A DNA stretch of 64,000 bases from Rhodospirillales bacterium (lineage in GTDB: Bacteria > Pseudomonadota > Alphaproteobacteria > SP197). The notes beneath the pieces were generated by a model. The model saw only the letters and a program-made list of their open reading frames with translations. It did not search any database and was not told where the DNA came from. The stretch lies in contig JACONG010000010.1 in NCBI GenBank assembly GCA_014323865.1, positions 248,001 to 312,000 on the forward strand. Direction: 5' to 3'. The position numbers and the translations under genes were made by a program. Of this stretch, positions 54,701 through 62,327 are shown piece by piece (the stretch's first letter is position 1; every line of letters starts with the position of its first letter).

Positions 54701-55260
54701 AGGTCGGCATCGAGCTCTACCAGCAGATGCTGGAGGAGGCCGTGCAGGCGTTGCGCGCCGAGCGGGAAGGGGTGGCACCGCATGCCGCCCATACCTGGTC
54801 ACCGGAGGTGGCCGTCGGATCGGCCGTGCTCATACCGGACAACTACGTCCGCGATCTTGATGTCCGGCTTGGCCTCTACCGGCGCATCGCGGCCCTGCAA
54901 GAGCGCGAAGACATCGACAACCTGCGCATGGAACTGGACGACCGCTTCGGTGAGCCGACCATCGAGGTCGACAACCTGCTGGAGATCGTCGTGATCAAGG
55001 CATTGTGCCGCAAGGCGGGCATAGTCAAACTCGATGCCGGGCCGCGCGGCGCGATCGTCAGCTTCCGCGGCGACAGCTTCGTCAATCCGGCCGGCCTCGT
55101 CGACTGGATCGCGAGCCAGGCCGGTACGGTCAAACTGCGTCCCGACCACAAGGTTGTAGTCATGCGGAGCTGGGAGAAGGTCGACGTACGGCTTGCCGGT
55201 TCGCGGGACCTGGCGCAGGCCATCGCCGGCATCGCCGAGGCCACCGCGCAGGCCGCCTGA
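51748..55260 (+). CDS. mfd: Transcription-repair coupling factor
   Basis: Mfd (about 1,170 aa) removes stalled RNA polymerase and recruits UvrA to the lesion. Features in order: UvrB-homology module (FPAWDCLPYDRVSPHPTIAG, RLVAMGYHRVSTVMEPGDVS), RNA-polymerase-interacting domain (VHVEHGIGRFDGLQTL), then the RecG-like motor with GDVGFGKTEVALRAAFVAVM, IDEEQHFGVAHKERLKQM, TATPIPRTLQMSLIGVKDLS and RGRIGRSRTRAYAYL, and the C-terminal domain. The start is either GTG 51748 (MKTIGQRLSSSARN) or TTG 51721, which would overlap sdhE; I prefer the GTG. Confidence 0.95.
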   Translation: MKTIGQRLSSSARNVICGAPEGVDVTVLATLVRESPERDIVVVLRTAERAQRLADALGFFAPETPVVSFPAWDCLPYDRVSPHPTIAGERLAVMGDLCERPAGEGTLVLTTAGAMVQRVPPPDAIGPLRKRLNVSEETDTQDLVRRLVAMGYHRVSTVMEPGDVSLRGDIMDIYPPGAAEPARIEFFGDEIERIRNFDPLSQRSSGKRDSVVLDPASEALLDEDSINRFRAGWRELFGIGTTDDPVYEAVAAGARHPGMEHWLGLFHSRLEPFLAYLDDPLVVLDHRVIEARDTRLETVRDHFGHRREDVGVGMADGAPTYHAVEPERLYLTELAWDNMLADKTVVELSPFSEPPSGEVNVLEAGGRQGHEFSAERQQSNVNLFDAVVGHVREHHADNRRVVVSGLSVGSRNRLARLLNEHGIDHVEQIATVEGLEGLDRSKVAAAVTGLERGFVSHDLALITEQDILGDRIARTSRRRTRRDTERFLEEASQLSEGDIIVHVEHGIGRFDGLQTLRLGEAPHDCLRLVYDGDDKLFVPVENVDVLSRYGSHDTVVQLDRLGGASWQSRRARLKERITEMAGELLKVAAERKTRPGPAMRATHGLYQEFAARFPFQETDDQEKAIEEVIDDLGSGRAMDRLICGDVGFGKTEVALRAAFVAVMEGFQVAVVVPTTLLARQHHATFAGRFEGLPVELRQLSRFVTTKEAHETRNLLESGKVDIVVGTHALLARDVSFRNMGLLIIDEEQHFGVAHKERLKQMKANVHVLTLTATPIPRTLQMSLIGVKDLSLIATAPVDRLAVRTFVGPFDSVTVREAIRREQLRGGQAYFVCPRIADLQRVHKQLEELIPEARFAVAHGQMASTELEKIMGAFYDGEVDVLISTTIVESGLDIPNVNTMVVYRADMFGLAQLYQLRGRIGRSRTRAYAYLTLPPGKRVTQTAHRRLEVLSRLDTLGAGFSLASHDLDIRGAGNLLGTEQSGHIREVGIELYQQMLEEAVQALRAEREGVAPHAAHTWSPEVAVGSAVLIPDNYVRDLDVRLGLYRRIAALQEREDIDNLRMELDDRFGEPTIEVDNLLEIVVIKALCRKAGIVKLDAGPRGAIVSFRGDSFVNPAGLVDWIASQAGTVKLRPDHKVVVMRSWEKVDVRLAGSRDLAQAIAGIAEATAQAA

Positions 55261-55270
55261 GCGAGCGGGA

Positions 55271-55909
55271 TCAGGCCGCCGCGGTCTCGTGGGCGGTATC
55301 GATCATGCGCTGCAACACCTCCGGTGACTGTGCGCCGGACACGGCATAACGACCGTCGAGAACGAAGCAGGGCACGCCGTTGATCCCGATGCGCTGCGCC
55401 AGGTTATGCTCGGCAAGCACCGTGTCGGCGCACTGGTCACTCTCCAGGAACACCTCGGCGTCGTCGCGGTCGAGCCCAATAGCTTCGGCCAGTGCCACCA
55501 GATTGCCGATCTCGCCGATGTCGATGCCCTTGAGAAAATAGGCCGCAAACATGTCCTCGACCAGGCGCGTCTGCACGCCGCGCTCGCCAGCCCAGCCGAT
55601 CAGGCGGTGGGCGGCAATAGTCGAGGGTGTCCGGTAGATGTCCCCGAAGGCAAAGAGAATGCCTTCGTCATGGCCCGCCCGGGAGATCGTGCCGTAGAGC
55701 TCCATGGCGTGCTGGGAGCTGCCGAACTTGAGCGCCAGATAGGCGTTCCGCTCCATGCCGTCGGCCGGCATGTCGGGGTTCAGCATGAAGGCACGCCAGC
55801 GGATCTGTGGCCTGCGTCGCTTCGGCACAAGGTCGAGGGCACGCTCAAGACGGCGCTTGCCGATATAACACCAGGGACAGACGGGGTCGGAAAAGATGTC
55901 AAGGATCAT
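55271..55909 (-). CDS. FrnE/DsbA-family oxidoreductase
   Basis: This 212-residue cytoplasmic thioredoxin-fold protein has the redox site FSDPVCPWCYIGKRRLERAL (CPWC) and the cis-Pro region GINGVPCFVLDGRYAVSGAQ, as in FrnE and 2-hydroxychromene-2-carboxylate isomerase-like proteins. No signal peptide is seen. It may act as a disulfide isomerase or oxidoreductase; the specific substrate is unknown. It converges with mfd, whose stop is 10 nt away. Confidence 0.9.
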   Translation of the reverse strand: MILDIFSDPVCPWCYIGKRRLERALDLVPKRRRPQIRWRAFMLNPDMPADGMERNAYLALKFGSSQHAMELYGTISRAGHDEGILFAFGDIYRTPSTIAAHRLIGWAGERGVQTRLVEDMFAAYFLKGIDIGEIGNLVALAEAIGLDRDDAEVFLESDQCADTVLAEHNLAQRIGINGVPCFVLDGRYAVSGAQSPEVLQRMIDTAHETAAA

Positions 55910-55971
55910 GGCAGCATTCTAACGACCGACGTTCTGCTCCGGAAGAGGCAGACCAGACCGGGGGCATCACG

Positions 55972-56118
55972 ATGCTGCGCGCCATTCGCCAACTGCTTTC
56001 GTCAGAGGACGTCGCCACCGTCAGGCAGGCGGCCGAAACCGGCGCTTTCGTCGACGGTCTGCGCACGGCCGGTTTCCCCGTCGCGGACGCATGTGGGGGA
56101 ACAAACAGCTCCAGGTGA
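55972..56118 (+). CDS. Small hypothetical protein (48 aa)
   Basis: ATG 55972 starts MLRAIRQLLSSEDVATVRQA and continues AFVDGLRTAGFPVADACGG. I see no known family. It may be the first half of a gene continued in another frame by the next entry. Confidence 0.35.
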   Translation: MLRAIRQLLSSEDVATVRQAAETGAFVDGLRTAGFPVADACGGTNSSR

Positions 56119-56267
56119 TCTGCCGCCCGCGCCGCAGCCGCTGCGAGATTCTGTTCGATCTCGCCGTCGCTGCCGAACACGTTCACAAGCTGGAACCCAA
56201 CGGCGGCACCTTCATGGCCCCGGAGAAGACCCGCTTCAACCTGCTCAGGATATGGGCGGATACCTAG
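56091..56267 (+). CDS. Small hypothetical protein (58 aa)
   Basis: This frame reads MWGNKQLQVICRPRRSRCEI, LFDLAVAAEHVHKLEPNGGT and FMAPEKTRFNLLRIWADT, which has a coding look. It overlaps the preceding small ORF by 28 nt in a different frame. The two may be parts of one frameshifted gene or a coupled pair. Confidence 0.35.
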   Translation: MWGNKQLQVICRPRRSRCEILFDLAVAAEHVHKLEPNGGTFMAPEKTRFNLLRIWADT

Positions 56268-57028
56268 CCGGGCTGTGACGCCCTCGCTGTCAACCCCCCA
56301 TCGCAGATCATGAGCTGGCCGGTGGTGAAGGCGCTTTCGTCGCTGGCGAGCCAGAGGGCGAGATTGGCGATGTCCCGGGGTGCGCCGATGCGGCCGATGG
56401 GCTGGTTGGCGTCGAGCGCCCTGGCCGCTTCATCGGGATCGGGGACGCTGGCGAGATAGGCGTCCATCATGTCGGTCTTGATCCAGCCCGGGCAGATCAC
56501 ATTGCAGCGGATGTCCTCGGAGCCATGGTCGACTGCGATCGCACGGCTCAGCGCGTGGACTGCACCTTTGGTGGCGCAATAGGCCGCGAGGCCCGGATCG
56601 GCCACGAAGCCGTCGTAACTTCCGACATTGACGATCGAGCCGCCGCCGCCCGAAGCCATGACGGGTATTGCGGCACGGCATGTGGCGAACACACCCTTCA
56701 CGTTGATGCCGAAGATCAGGTCCCAGTCCTCGTCGGTTGTCTCGACGATGGTCTTCTCGATCTGAATGGCCGCGTTGTTGACCAGCACATCGATCCCGCC
56801 GAACGCATCCCGGGCGGTTTCGATGAGCGTGTCGGCCTGTGCGGTCGAGGCCGTGTCCCCGGGAACGAAGATCGTGGAGCCGTCGTCAGGGAACGGGGCC
56901 GGGGGGGCCGAACGCGCGGTGACGACGACGCGCGCGCCTTCCGCCACGAAGCGGTCGACGATGGCGCGACCGATGCCCCTTGATCCGCCGGTGACCACGC
57001 AACGCTTGCCGTCGAGCCGTCTCGTCAT
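56264..57028 (-). CDS. Short-chain dehydrogenase/reductase
   Basis: This 254-residue classical SDR has the NAD(P)-binding CVVTGGSRGIGRAIVDRF, NNAAIQ (NNAG-like), the catalytic YxxxK in AYCATKGAVHALSRAIAVDH with Ser upstream in VNVGSYDGF, and the C-terminal GRIGAPRDIANLALWLASDE. The cofactor-binding pattern (TARS after strand 2) allows NADP. The substrate is unknown. The ATG at 57028 is preceded by GGGGAACAGG; the frame is open upstream but does not match the family. Confidence 0.92.
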   Translation of the reverse strand: MTRRLDGKRCVVTGGSRGIGRAIVDRFVAEGARVVVTARSAPPAPFPDDGSTIFVPGDTASTAQADTLIETARDAFGGIDVLVNNAAIQIEKTIVETTDEDWDLIFGINVKGVFATCRAAIPVMASGGGGSIVNVGSYDGFVADPGLAAYCATKGAVHALSRAIAVDHGSEDIRCNVICPGWIKTDMMDAYLASVPDPDEAARALDANQPIGRIGAPRDIANLALWLASDESAFTTGQLMICDGGLTARASQPG

Positions 57029-57502
57029 GCCTGTTCCCCTCCTGTCCGCTACTGTCCGCCTAAGGAAATTGAATGAGCATTCAACATCCGTCAATCGCAT
57101 GGTGAACGCTGGTATCCGCGGACCATGCGTGGGTTCTTCCACAGGTTCCCGACACGGGAAGGCGTGCCCTGACCCATATGTCCTGGCCCATATGTGTTTC
57201 CACGTCGGACCCTGGTCGGGCTCGTCGTCGATGGTCTCTGCCGTCATGCCGAAGACGCTCGCAAGGGTTTCGTCAACGCTTTCATCAGCGATCACGACCG
57301 TGCGGTCTTCGACCGTCTCGTCATCGCGCCAGTAGGCACAGGTCACCGAGCCGTCACCGGCGCGTTCGTTGTTGCCGGCTTGCCTGAAGACACCGGAGAC
57401 CGTGGCGATAGCCGCCGTCCCAACATTCAGCTAGGTTGACACGCATCGGGCCCCTTATTGCCTATGCTTGGCCCGACACCCACGATCGATCGAGAGGTAA
57501 GG
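57029..57502. other. Divergent intergenic region
   Basis: This 474-bp stretch lies between the SDR gene and the aldehyde oxidoreductase gene. A minus-strand frame (GSVTCAYWRDDETVEDRTVV and following) looks somewhat protein-like but has no start signal or recognisable family. A possible plus-strand promoter is listed separately. Confidence 0.35.
57436..57464 (+). promoter_or_regulatory. Possible promoter of the aldehyde oxidoreductase operon
   Basis: A perfect TTGACA (57436-57441) is followed after 17 nt by TGCCTA, a weak -10 box. The ATG of the downstream gene is about 40 nt further on. Confidence 0.35.
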
Positions 57503-59329
57503 ATGGGCTGGACCGGCAAGATTCTGCGCGTGAACCTGACAGAGCGCCGCTGCGAGAGCGAACCGCTGAACAAGGGCTGGGCGGAGCAGTTTCTGGGCCA
57601 ACGCGGCCTGGCATCGAAGTACCTGATGGAGTCCATGGACCCGGCTGTCGACGCACTCGATCCCGCCAATGTGCTGATCTTCGCCACCGGACCCCTGACC
57701 TCGACCATGGCGCCCACGGCAGGTCGCTACTCCGTAATCACCAAGGGGGCGTTGACCAACGCCATCGCGTGCTCGAACTCGGGCGGCAAGGTCGGTGCCG
57801 AGATCAAACTCGCCGGATGGGACATGGTCATCCTCGAAGGCAAATCGCCCAGGCCGGTCTATCTCTGGATTGATGACGATCACGTCGAGCTGCGCGACGC
57901 CGATCACCTCTGGGGCCGTTCGGTCTGGGAGATTGAACCCGGGATCAAGGCCGAGCTCGGCGACCCCGCGATCAAGGTCGCCTCGATCGGTCGTGCCGGC
58001 GAGAAGATGGTACGTTTTGCCTGTGTCGTGAACGACCTCCACCGTGCTGCCGGCCGTTCCGGTGTCGGCGCGGTCATGGGATCGAAGAACCTGAAGGCCG
58101 TGGCCGCGCGCGGATCCGGCGGCGTCACGGTGCATGACCCCCGGAAGTTCATGGCGGCCGTCGCGCACGCCAGGAGCACGCTGCAGCCGAGCCCGGTTCG
58201 CCAGCGCTTCATCAAGCTCGGTACCCACGCCATGCTTGATGTCACGCACAACTACGGCAGCCTTCCCACCCGCAACGAGCGCGACGTCCGGTTCGAGGGC
58301 GTCAACAAGCTCAATGCGGCAGCCTCACAGCGTCCGCACGGTCCGAACGACACCGTCAATCTTGTCACGAACAAGGCGTGTTTCGCCTGCACGATCGCCT
58401 GCGGGCGCATCGCCCAGATCGATCCCGACCATTTCTCGATCAAGGACAAGCCGCAGTATCACACGGCCTCGGGCGGCCTGGAGTACGAGAACGTCTTCGC
58501 GCTCGGTGCCATGGTCGGTGTCGACGATATCGATGCTGTGACCTTCGCCAACTTCCTCTGCAACGAAGACGGCATGGACACGATCTCCTTCGGCGGTGCC
58601 CTGGCCGCAGCCATGGAACTCTACGAAGAGGGTGTCATCACGATTGAGCAGACCGGCGTCGATCTCTCGTTCGGCTCGACCGAGGGGCTTGTGAAGATGG
58701 CGGAAGACTGCGCCAGGGGCGAAGGGTTCGGTGTCGAGGTCGGTCTCGGCGCGGCCCGTCTGACCGCGAAGTACGGAAGGCCCGAATTCTCGATGACCGT
58801 GAAGGGGCAGGAGTTCCCCGGCTACGACCCGCGTGCGATGCAGGGCATGGCTCTGGCCTATGCCACGTCCAACCGCGGTGCCTGCCACTTGCGCGCCAGC
58901 CCGTTCGCCTCGGATTTCCAGACCACCGAACTTGAGGGCAAGGCCGAGATTGTCAAGACGAGCCAGGACGAACGCGCCGCGATGTTCGATTCGGCGGGCA
59001 TCTGCGCCTTCGTCGCCGCTGCCATCAACATCGACCAGATCGCCGCCATGCTCGACGGTGCGCTTGAGAGCGCGTGGACAGCCGAGCGCATCCGCGAGAC
59101 GGGCGAGCGCATCTGGAACCTCGAGCGGCTCTTCAACAACGCCGCGGGCATGGGCCGCAAGGACGACACCTTGCCGCACCGGATGCTGCATACTCCGGCC
59201 CCGTCCGGCACCGCCAAGGGCCTTACTGCCCAGCTCGATCAGATGCTTCCCGAGTACTACGAGATTCGTGGCTGGGACGAAGAGGGGCAGCCGCGTGGCC
59301 AGACGCTGACCCGCCTCGGGCTCTCGTGA
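57503..59329 (+). CDS. Aldehyde:ferredoxin oxidoreductase family tungsten/molybdenum enzyme
   Basis: This 608-residue protein has the AOR family layout: N-terminal MGWTGKILRVNLTERRCESE, GPLTSTMAPTAGRYSVITK, CSNSGGKVGAEIKLAGWD, RSGVGAVMGSKNLKAVAARG. The Fe-S cysteines are in NKACFACTIACGR (C-x2-C-x3-C), with a further Cys in DSAGICAFVAAAI. AOR enzymes hold a W (or Mo) bis-pterin and one 4Fe-4S cluster, and oxidise aldehydes or reduce acids. The ATG at 57503 has a GAGAGGTAAGG site. The coupled downstream carrier protein fits a role in pterin cofactor supply. The enzyme is unusual outside anaerobes; the natural substrate is unknown. Confidence 0.92.
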   Translation: MGWTGKILRVNLTERRCESEPLNKGWAEQFLGQRGLASKYLMESMDPAVDALDPANVLIFATGPLTSTMAPTAGRYSVITKGALTNAIACSNSGGKVGAEIKLAGWDMVILEGKSPRPVYLWIDDDHVELRDADHLWGRSVWEIEPGIKAELGDPAIKVASIGRAGEKMVRFACVVNDLHRAAGRSGVGAVMGSKNLKAVAARGSGGVTVHDPRKFMAAVAHARSTLQPSPVRQRFIKLGTHAMLDVTHNYGSLPTRNERDVRFEGVNKLNAAASQRPHGPNDTVNLVTNKACFACTIACGRIAQIDPDHFSIKDKPQYHTASGGLEYENVFALGAMVGVDDIDAVTFANFLCNEDGMDTISFGGALAAAMELYEEGVITIEQTGVDLSFGSTEGLVKMAEDCARGEGFGVEVGLGAARLTAKYGRPEFSMTVKGQEFPGYDPRAMQGMALAYATSNRGACHLRASPFASDFQTTELEGKAEIVKTSQDERAAMFDSAGICAFVAAAINIDQIAAMLDGALESAWTAERIRETGERIWNLERLFNNAAGMGRKDDTLPHRMLHTPAPSGTAKGLTAQLDQMLPEYYEIRGWDEEGQPRGQTLTRLGLS

Positions 59330-59577
59330 AGATTCGTATCAAGCTCGTCTCGCATGCCGGCAGGCCCATTCCCGGCCTCGATGCAGACGGGGAAGGCGAG
59401 TGGGATATGGCCGAAGACACCACAGTGGCCGAGGCTCTGGCAAGGCTCGACGTCGCCAGGGAAACGCTGACCATGACCCTGGTCAACGAGGAGGTCATTC
59501 GACCCGCGTTGCAGGCCGGGCACAGGCTGAAGGCCGGCGATCTCCTGACGGTGTTTCCTCCGATCGAAGGCGGGTGA
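59326..59577 (+). CDS. MoaD/ThiS-family sulfur-carrier protein
   Basis: The GTG at 59326 overlaps the AOR stop (GTGA). The 83-residue product has the ubiquitin-like fold pattern and ends VFPPIEGG, with the di-glycine that is thiocarboxylated in this family. The middle reads TTVAEALARLDVARETLTMT and LVNEEVIRPALQAGHRLKAG. MoaD-like carriers give sulfur to the pterin dithiolene. Tight coupling to an AOR gene suggests a dedicated carrier for tungstopterin synthesis. Confidence 0.88.
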   Translation: MKIRIKLVSHAGRPIPGLDADGEGEWDMAEDTTVAEALARLDVARETLTMTLVNEEVIRPALQAGHRLKAGDLLTVFPPIEGG

Positions 59578-59715
59578 CCGTGCCGGGGCTTCACGACATC
59601 ACGCATTTCACGATCGGCCTTTTCGCGGCCTCGCCATCGTCTTGATGGTCATCGTCCTGATGGTGATGCGCGGCGCGTATTCCAGCATCGAAGGTTTCGG
59701 CATCGTCTCCAGACC

Positions 59716-60471
59716 ATGACGAAGACCGCGCCAAACGTCGTGCAGCGCCTGGAAGAGGCGAATTTCCGCGCTTGGCCGGCATTGCGCACCGAACGGCTCG
59801 GCGGCTGGCTGCTGCGCTACGCGGACGGCCATACCAAACGCGCCAACTCGGTGAACGTATTGGAGCGAAGCGGGGACCCCCTGCCTGAGCGGATTGAGGC
59901 GGCCGAAGCACGCTACGCGTCGCTTGGCCAGCCCGCGATCTTCCGTCTTTCCCCCCTGGCCGAACCAGCGCTCGACGGTCTGCTGACCGGGCGTGGCTAT
60001 CGGAAGCTCGACATAACGAATGTCCGCACCACCCGTGTTCCCGCGTCTCTCCAGGCTCATCCCGACGTCACACTGTCGGACAGCGTCGAGGAAGACTGGT
60101 TCAGAGGATATTGCCGCCACAACCCGGTGGCGCGAACCGATCAGGGCACGCTGGCCGCCATGCTGGAACGGATCGAGGGTCGCCGATGTTTCGCGTCGAT
60201 CAGGGAGGAGAGGACCCTCAAGGCCTTCGGTATGGCCGTCGCCGACCCGCCGCTGTGCGGGTTCCTCGGGATTCTTGTGGCACTCGACTGTCGAGGCAAG
60301 GGCTGGGGACGGGCGATTATGAACAGCCTGATCGCCTGGGCGCGCGATGAGGCCGGCGCCCATGAGCTCTGGCTCCAGGTCGTCGCCGACAACGAGCCCG
60401 CGGTCTCGCTCTATCGTTCCCTTGGTTTCGAACAGGTCTACGACTACCACTACCGTGTCCGGGTGCGCTAA
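59716..60471 (+). CDS. GNAT family N-acetyltransferase
   Basis: This 251-residue protein has a single GNAT domain in its C-terminal half: FLGILVALDCRGKGWGRAIM (acetyl-CoA-binding R/Q-x2-G-x-G/A pattern) and LQVVADNEPAVSLYRSLGFE. The N-terminal half (ERLGGWLLRYADGHTKRANS) is typical of a GNAT subgroup of unknown substrate. It starts with a plain ATG 138 nt after the sulfur-carrier gene and may be transcribed separately. Confidence 0.88.
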   Translation: MTKTAPNVVQRLEEANFRAWPALRTERLGGWLLRYADGHTKRANSVNVLERSGDPLPERIEAAEARYASLGQPAIFRLSPLAEPALDGLLTGRGYRKLDITNVRTTRVPASLQAHPDVTLSDSVEEDWFRGYCRHNPVARTDQGTLAAMLERIEGRRCFASIREERTLKAFGMAVADPPLCGFLGILVALDCRGKGWGRAIMNSLIAWARDEAGAHELWLQVVADNEPAVSLYRSLGFEQVYDYHYRVRVR

Positions 60472-60733
60472 CTCAAATCACCAGCCTGAGACCTCAGCGA
60501 CAACACCGCTGAAATCCTGAAGCAGTTCGGTTTTCCTTACGATTCGAACCTGATGGGTGACGATGACACGCCCTGCCACATGCGCTCGGGCGATCAGGCA
60601 CCTGCCGACGCTCCCTTTCGTCGTCCCCGTTTCCTTCCACTGTCTTCTTGCCTAGATTGCCCGCCACGCCAAATAAGCAAGAACGGGCTGCGCCTGGCCC
60701 GCAGGCAACACACATGATGACAGGGGACCGCCC

Positions 60734-62191
60734 ATGAATATCTCCGACATGAGCCTTTTCCGCCAGCAGTGCTACATCGACGGCGTCTGGTGTGATGCCG
60801 ACAGCGGCGAAACCGTCGACGTACGCGATCCGGCGACGGGCGCGACTCTGGGCACGATCCCGCGCATGGGTGCGGCCGAGACCCGCCGGGCGATCGAGGC
60901 GGCGAATGTCGCACTGCCAGCCTGGAAGGCGATGACCGCCAGGCAGCGCGCCGCGATCCTGCGCAAGTGGTTCGATCTGATGCTCGAGAACCAGGACGAC
61001 CTCGCGGTCCTCATGACCATGGAGCAGGGCAAGCCGCTGGCCGAGGCCAGGGGCGAGATTGTCTATGCCGCCAGCTTCATTGAGTGGTTCGCCGAGGAGG
61101 GCAAGCGTATCTATGGCGAGACCGTGCCCCAGCACATGGCCGACCGCCGCATCGTCGTGCTCAAGGAGGCGATCGGTGTCGTCGGCGCGATCACGCCGTG
61201 GAACTTCCCGAGCGCCATGATCACCCGCAAGGCCGCACCGGCGCTGGCCGCCGGCTGCACCTTCGTCTGCAAGCCCGCGACTGAGACGCCGTATTCGGCC
61301 TTCGCGCTGTGCGAGCTCGCCGAACGTGCCGGCATCCCGAAGGGCGTGATCAGCATCCTCTCGGGCAAGTCGTCGGAGATCGGTGAGGAGCTCACCAGGA
61401 ACCCGATCGTGCGCAAGATCACGTTCACGGGCTCGACCGAAATCGGCAAGAAGCTCATGGAGCAGTCCGCTTCCACGGTGAAGAAGGTTACCATGGAGCT
61501 CGGCGGCAACGCACCCTTCCTGGTGTTTGGTGACGCCGACCTTGATGCGGCCGTCGAAGGCGCGATGCAGTCGAAGTTCCGCAACATGGGCCAGACCTGC
61601 GTCTGCGCAAACCGCATCTACGTCCAGTCCGACGTCTACGACGCCTTCGCCGAGAAGTTCGCCGCCAAGGTCGCCGAGATGAAGGTCGGCAACGGCCTTG
61701 AGGATGGTGTTGTCCAGGGCCCTCTCATCAACCAGGCCGCCATCAGGAAGGTCGAGGAGCATATCGCGGATGCCACCGCGAAGGGCGGCCGCGTGATGAC
61801 CGGCGGCAGCCGCCACGAGCTCGGCGGTACCTACTTCCAGCCGACCGTCATGGCCGACATCAACCCGCAGATGATGGTCGCGCGCGACGAGACCTTCGGC
61901 CCTCTGGCTCCGCTGTTCCGCTTCGACGAAGAGGACGAGGCCATCCGGCTCGCCAACGACACCGAGTTCGGCTTGGCGAGCTACTTCTACAGCCGCGACA
62001 TCGGCCGCATCTGGCGCGTCAGCGAGGGCCTCGAGTACGGCATCGTCGGCGTCAACACCGGCATCATCTCGACCGAGGTCGCCCCCTTCGGCGGCGTCAA
62101 GGAGTCGGGCATCGGCCGCGAGGGCAGCCACATGGGCATTGATGAGTATGTCGAAGCCAAGTACGTCTGCATTGCTGGCGTCGACAAGTGA
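60734..62191 (+). CDS. gabD: Succinate-semialdehyde dehydrogenase (NAD(P)+)
   Basis: This 485-residue aldehyde dehydrogenase is of the GabD type. Motifs: VGAITPWNFPSAMITRKAAP, FTGSTEIGKKLMEQSASTVK, the general base in VTMELGGNAPFLVFGDADLD, the nucleophile Cys in RNMGQTCVCANRIYVQ, and AVNTG-like VGVNTGIISTEVAPFGGVKE. It oxidises succinate semialdehyde to succinate at the end of GABA and polyamine breakdown, which would fit the PotABC-type transporter elsewhere in the window. The start is ATG 60734 (GGGGA upstream) or 60749. A stable hairpin follows the gene. Confidence 0.93.
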   Translation: MNISDMSLFRQQCYIDGVWCDADSGETVDVRDPATGATLGTIPRMGAAETRRAIEAANVALPAWKAMTARQRAAILRKWFDLMLENQDDLAVLMTMEQGKPLAEARGEIVYAASFIEWFAEEGKRIYGETVPQHMADRRIVVLKEAIGVVGAITPWNFPSAMITRKAAPALAAGCTFVCKPATETPYSAFALCELAERAGIPKGVISILSGKSSEIGEELTRNPIVRKITFTGSTEIGKKLMEQSASTVKKVTMELGGNAPFLVFGDADLDAAVEGAMQSKFRNMGQTCVCANRIYVQSDVYDAFAEKFAAKVAEMKVGNGLEDGVVQGPLINQAAIRKVEEHIADATAKGGRVMTGGSRHELGGTYFQPTVMADINPQMMVARDETFGPLAPLFRFDEEDEAIRLANDTEFGLASYFYSRDIGRIWRVSEGLEYGIVGVNTGIISTEVAPFGGVKESGIGREGSHMGIDEYVEAKYVCIAGVDK

Positions 62192-62236
62192 CACAGCCGC
62201 CGATATGTCATCGCGGCCATGTGAGCTTGCGAACAC

Positions 62237-62284
62237 GAGCCGGGATCTCGAAAGGCCTATGCCGATCTCTCGAGGTCCCGGCTC
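62237..62284. terminator. Long hairpin after gabD
   Basis: GAGCCGGGATCTCGA pairs with TCGAGGTCCCGGCTC (15 bp with one G-T pair) across an 18-nt loop, 46 nt after the gabD stop. There is no clear T-run, so it is a terminator-like or mRNA-stabilising hairpin. Confidence 0.6.
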
Positions 62285-62327
62285 TCCGCCCTTTGGGTTG
62301 CGGCCGGGATGACACGGTGTTTCTGGC

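Noticed and set aside
51772-54792. A 1,006-codon open frame antisense to mfd
   Set aside because: Same reason; mfd on the plus strand has all its motifs. The long antisense frames over the helicase (21522-24044) and over the methylase/DUF499 genes (26036-29071) were rejected likewise.
56264-57346. Longer N-terminus of the SDR protein using the open frame to 57346
   Set aside because: The extra 106 residues do not resemble any SDR N-terminus, while ATG 57028 gives the exact family start.
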